From the NCBI GenBank assembly GCA_022837485.1, contig JALHHH010000111.1:1-5301 (forward strand): a DNA stretch of 5,301 bases, in the 5' to 3' direction. The position numbers and the translations under genes were made by a program. The notes beneath the pieces were generated by a model that had not been told where the DNA came from, ran no database searches, and was given only the letters and a program-made list of their open reading frames with translations. Numbering within the stretch: position 1 is the first letter of the stretch; each line of letters opens with the position of its first letter. The stretch is from Bacteroidales bacterium (GTDB lineage Bacteria; Bacteroidota; Bacteroidia; Bacteroidales; Lentimicrobiaceae). Shown here piece by piece: positions 5,228 through 5,301 of this stretch.

Positions 5228-5301
5228 TTTCGGAAAATCAGTTTTACAAGTATCACATTACTAATTATTTACTAATACAAAATGATGAAAATACCGCACT
5301 A

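Larger units (their letters stand above)
4735..5260 (-). mobile_element. Degraded IS66-family insertion sequence
   Basis: Contains the tnpA and tnpB accessory genes in their usual order on the minus strand, with stop and start one base apart. Both are shortened, and no tnpC follows on that strand. No terminal inverted repeat or target duplication is recognisable. It cannot transpose on its own. The lower limit is set by the inverted TnpC-like fragment and the upper by the stop codon preceding the tnpA frame. Confidence 0.7.
4574..5301. mobile_element. End of a tRNA-His-targeted integrative element or genomic island (continues beyond the window)
   Basis: Inferred from the orphan tRNA-His 3' fragment at 4574-4618, the abrupt loss of tRNA sequence at 4619, and the presence of insertion-sequence debris but no housekeeping gene to the right. 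Neither an integrase nor the partner att site is in the window, so the type of element (conjugative, mobilisable, phage-like or a decayed remnant) cannot be told. Confidence 0.4.

Overview
This window looks like chromosomal DNA of a member of the Bacteroidota. The signs are a TonB-dependent receptor with an N-terminal carboxypeptidase-regulatory-like domain, a small HYC_CC_PP-type protein, promoters resembling the Bacteroidota TTG / TAnnTTTG pattern, mostly Shine-Dalgarno-poor starts, and a secreted beta-barrel protein of a type common in this phylum. I cannot place it more finely from sequence alone.

Layout: (1) 36-2813, minus strand: a two-gene unit. A small Cys/His-rich secreted or membrane protein (2361-2813) lies upstream of a full-length TonB-dependent outer-membrane receptor (36-2267). 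The gap is 93 bp, holds no promoter I can recognise and contains small hairpins. The pair suggests outer-membrane handling of a metal, possibly copper; this is inferred from family and neighbourhood. (2) 2814-3220: a divergent intergenic region with a promoter on each edge. (3) 3221-4293, plus strand: one outer-membrane-type gene split by a frame change near 3769-3828. The first part (3221-3826) carries the signal peptide and periplasmic domain, and the second part (to 4293) carries the beta-barrel. It is followed by an 11-bp-stem hairpin. (4) 4510-4562: a perfect 24-bp-stem bidirectional terminator. (5) 4574-4618: the 3' portion of a tRNA-His (anticodon GTG) on the minus strand with no 5' half. 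This is the scar expected where an element has integrated into a tRNA-His gene. (6) 4619-5301: probable element DNA with a GTGGGGA direct repeat and a degraded IS66-family insertion sequence. It holds an N-terminally eroded tnpA, a C-terminally truncated tnpB, and what reads as a piece of tnpC in the opposite orientation.

Taken together, the left two-thirds is ordinary Bacteroidota chromosome with one broken gene. At about 4574-4618 the window crosses what is probably the boundary of a tRNA-His-targeted genomic island or integrative element that continues to the right. The boundary, the broken barrel gene and the head-on IS66 remnant are the parts most worth following up.
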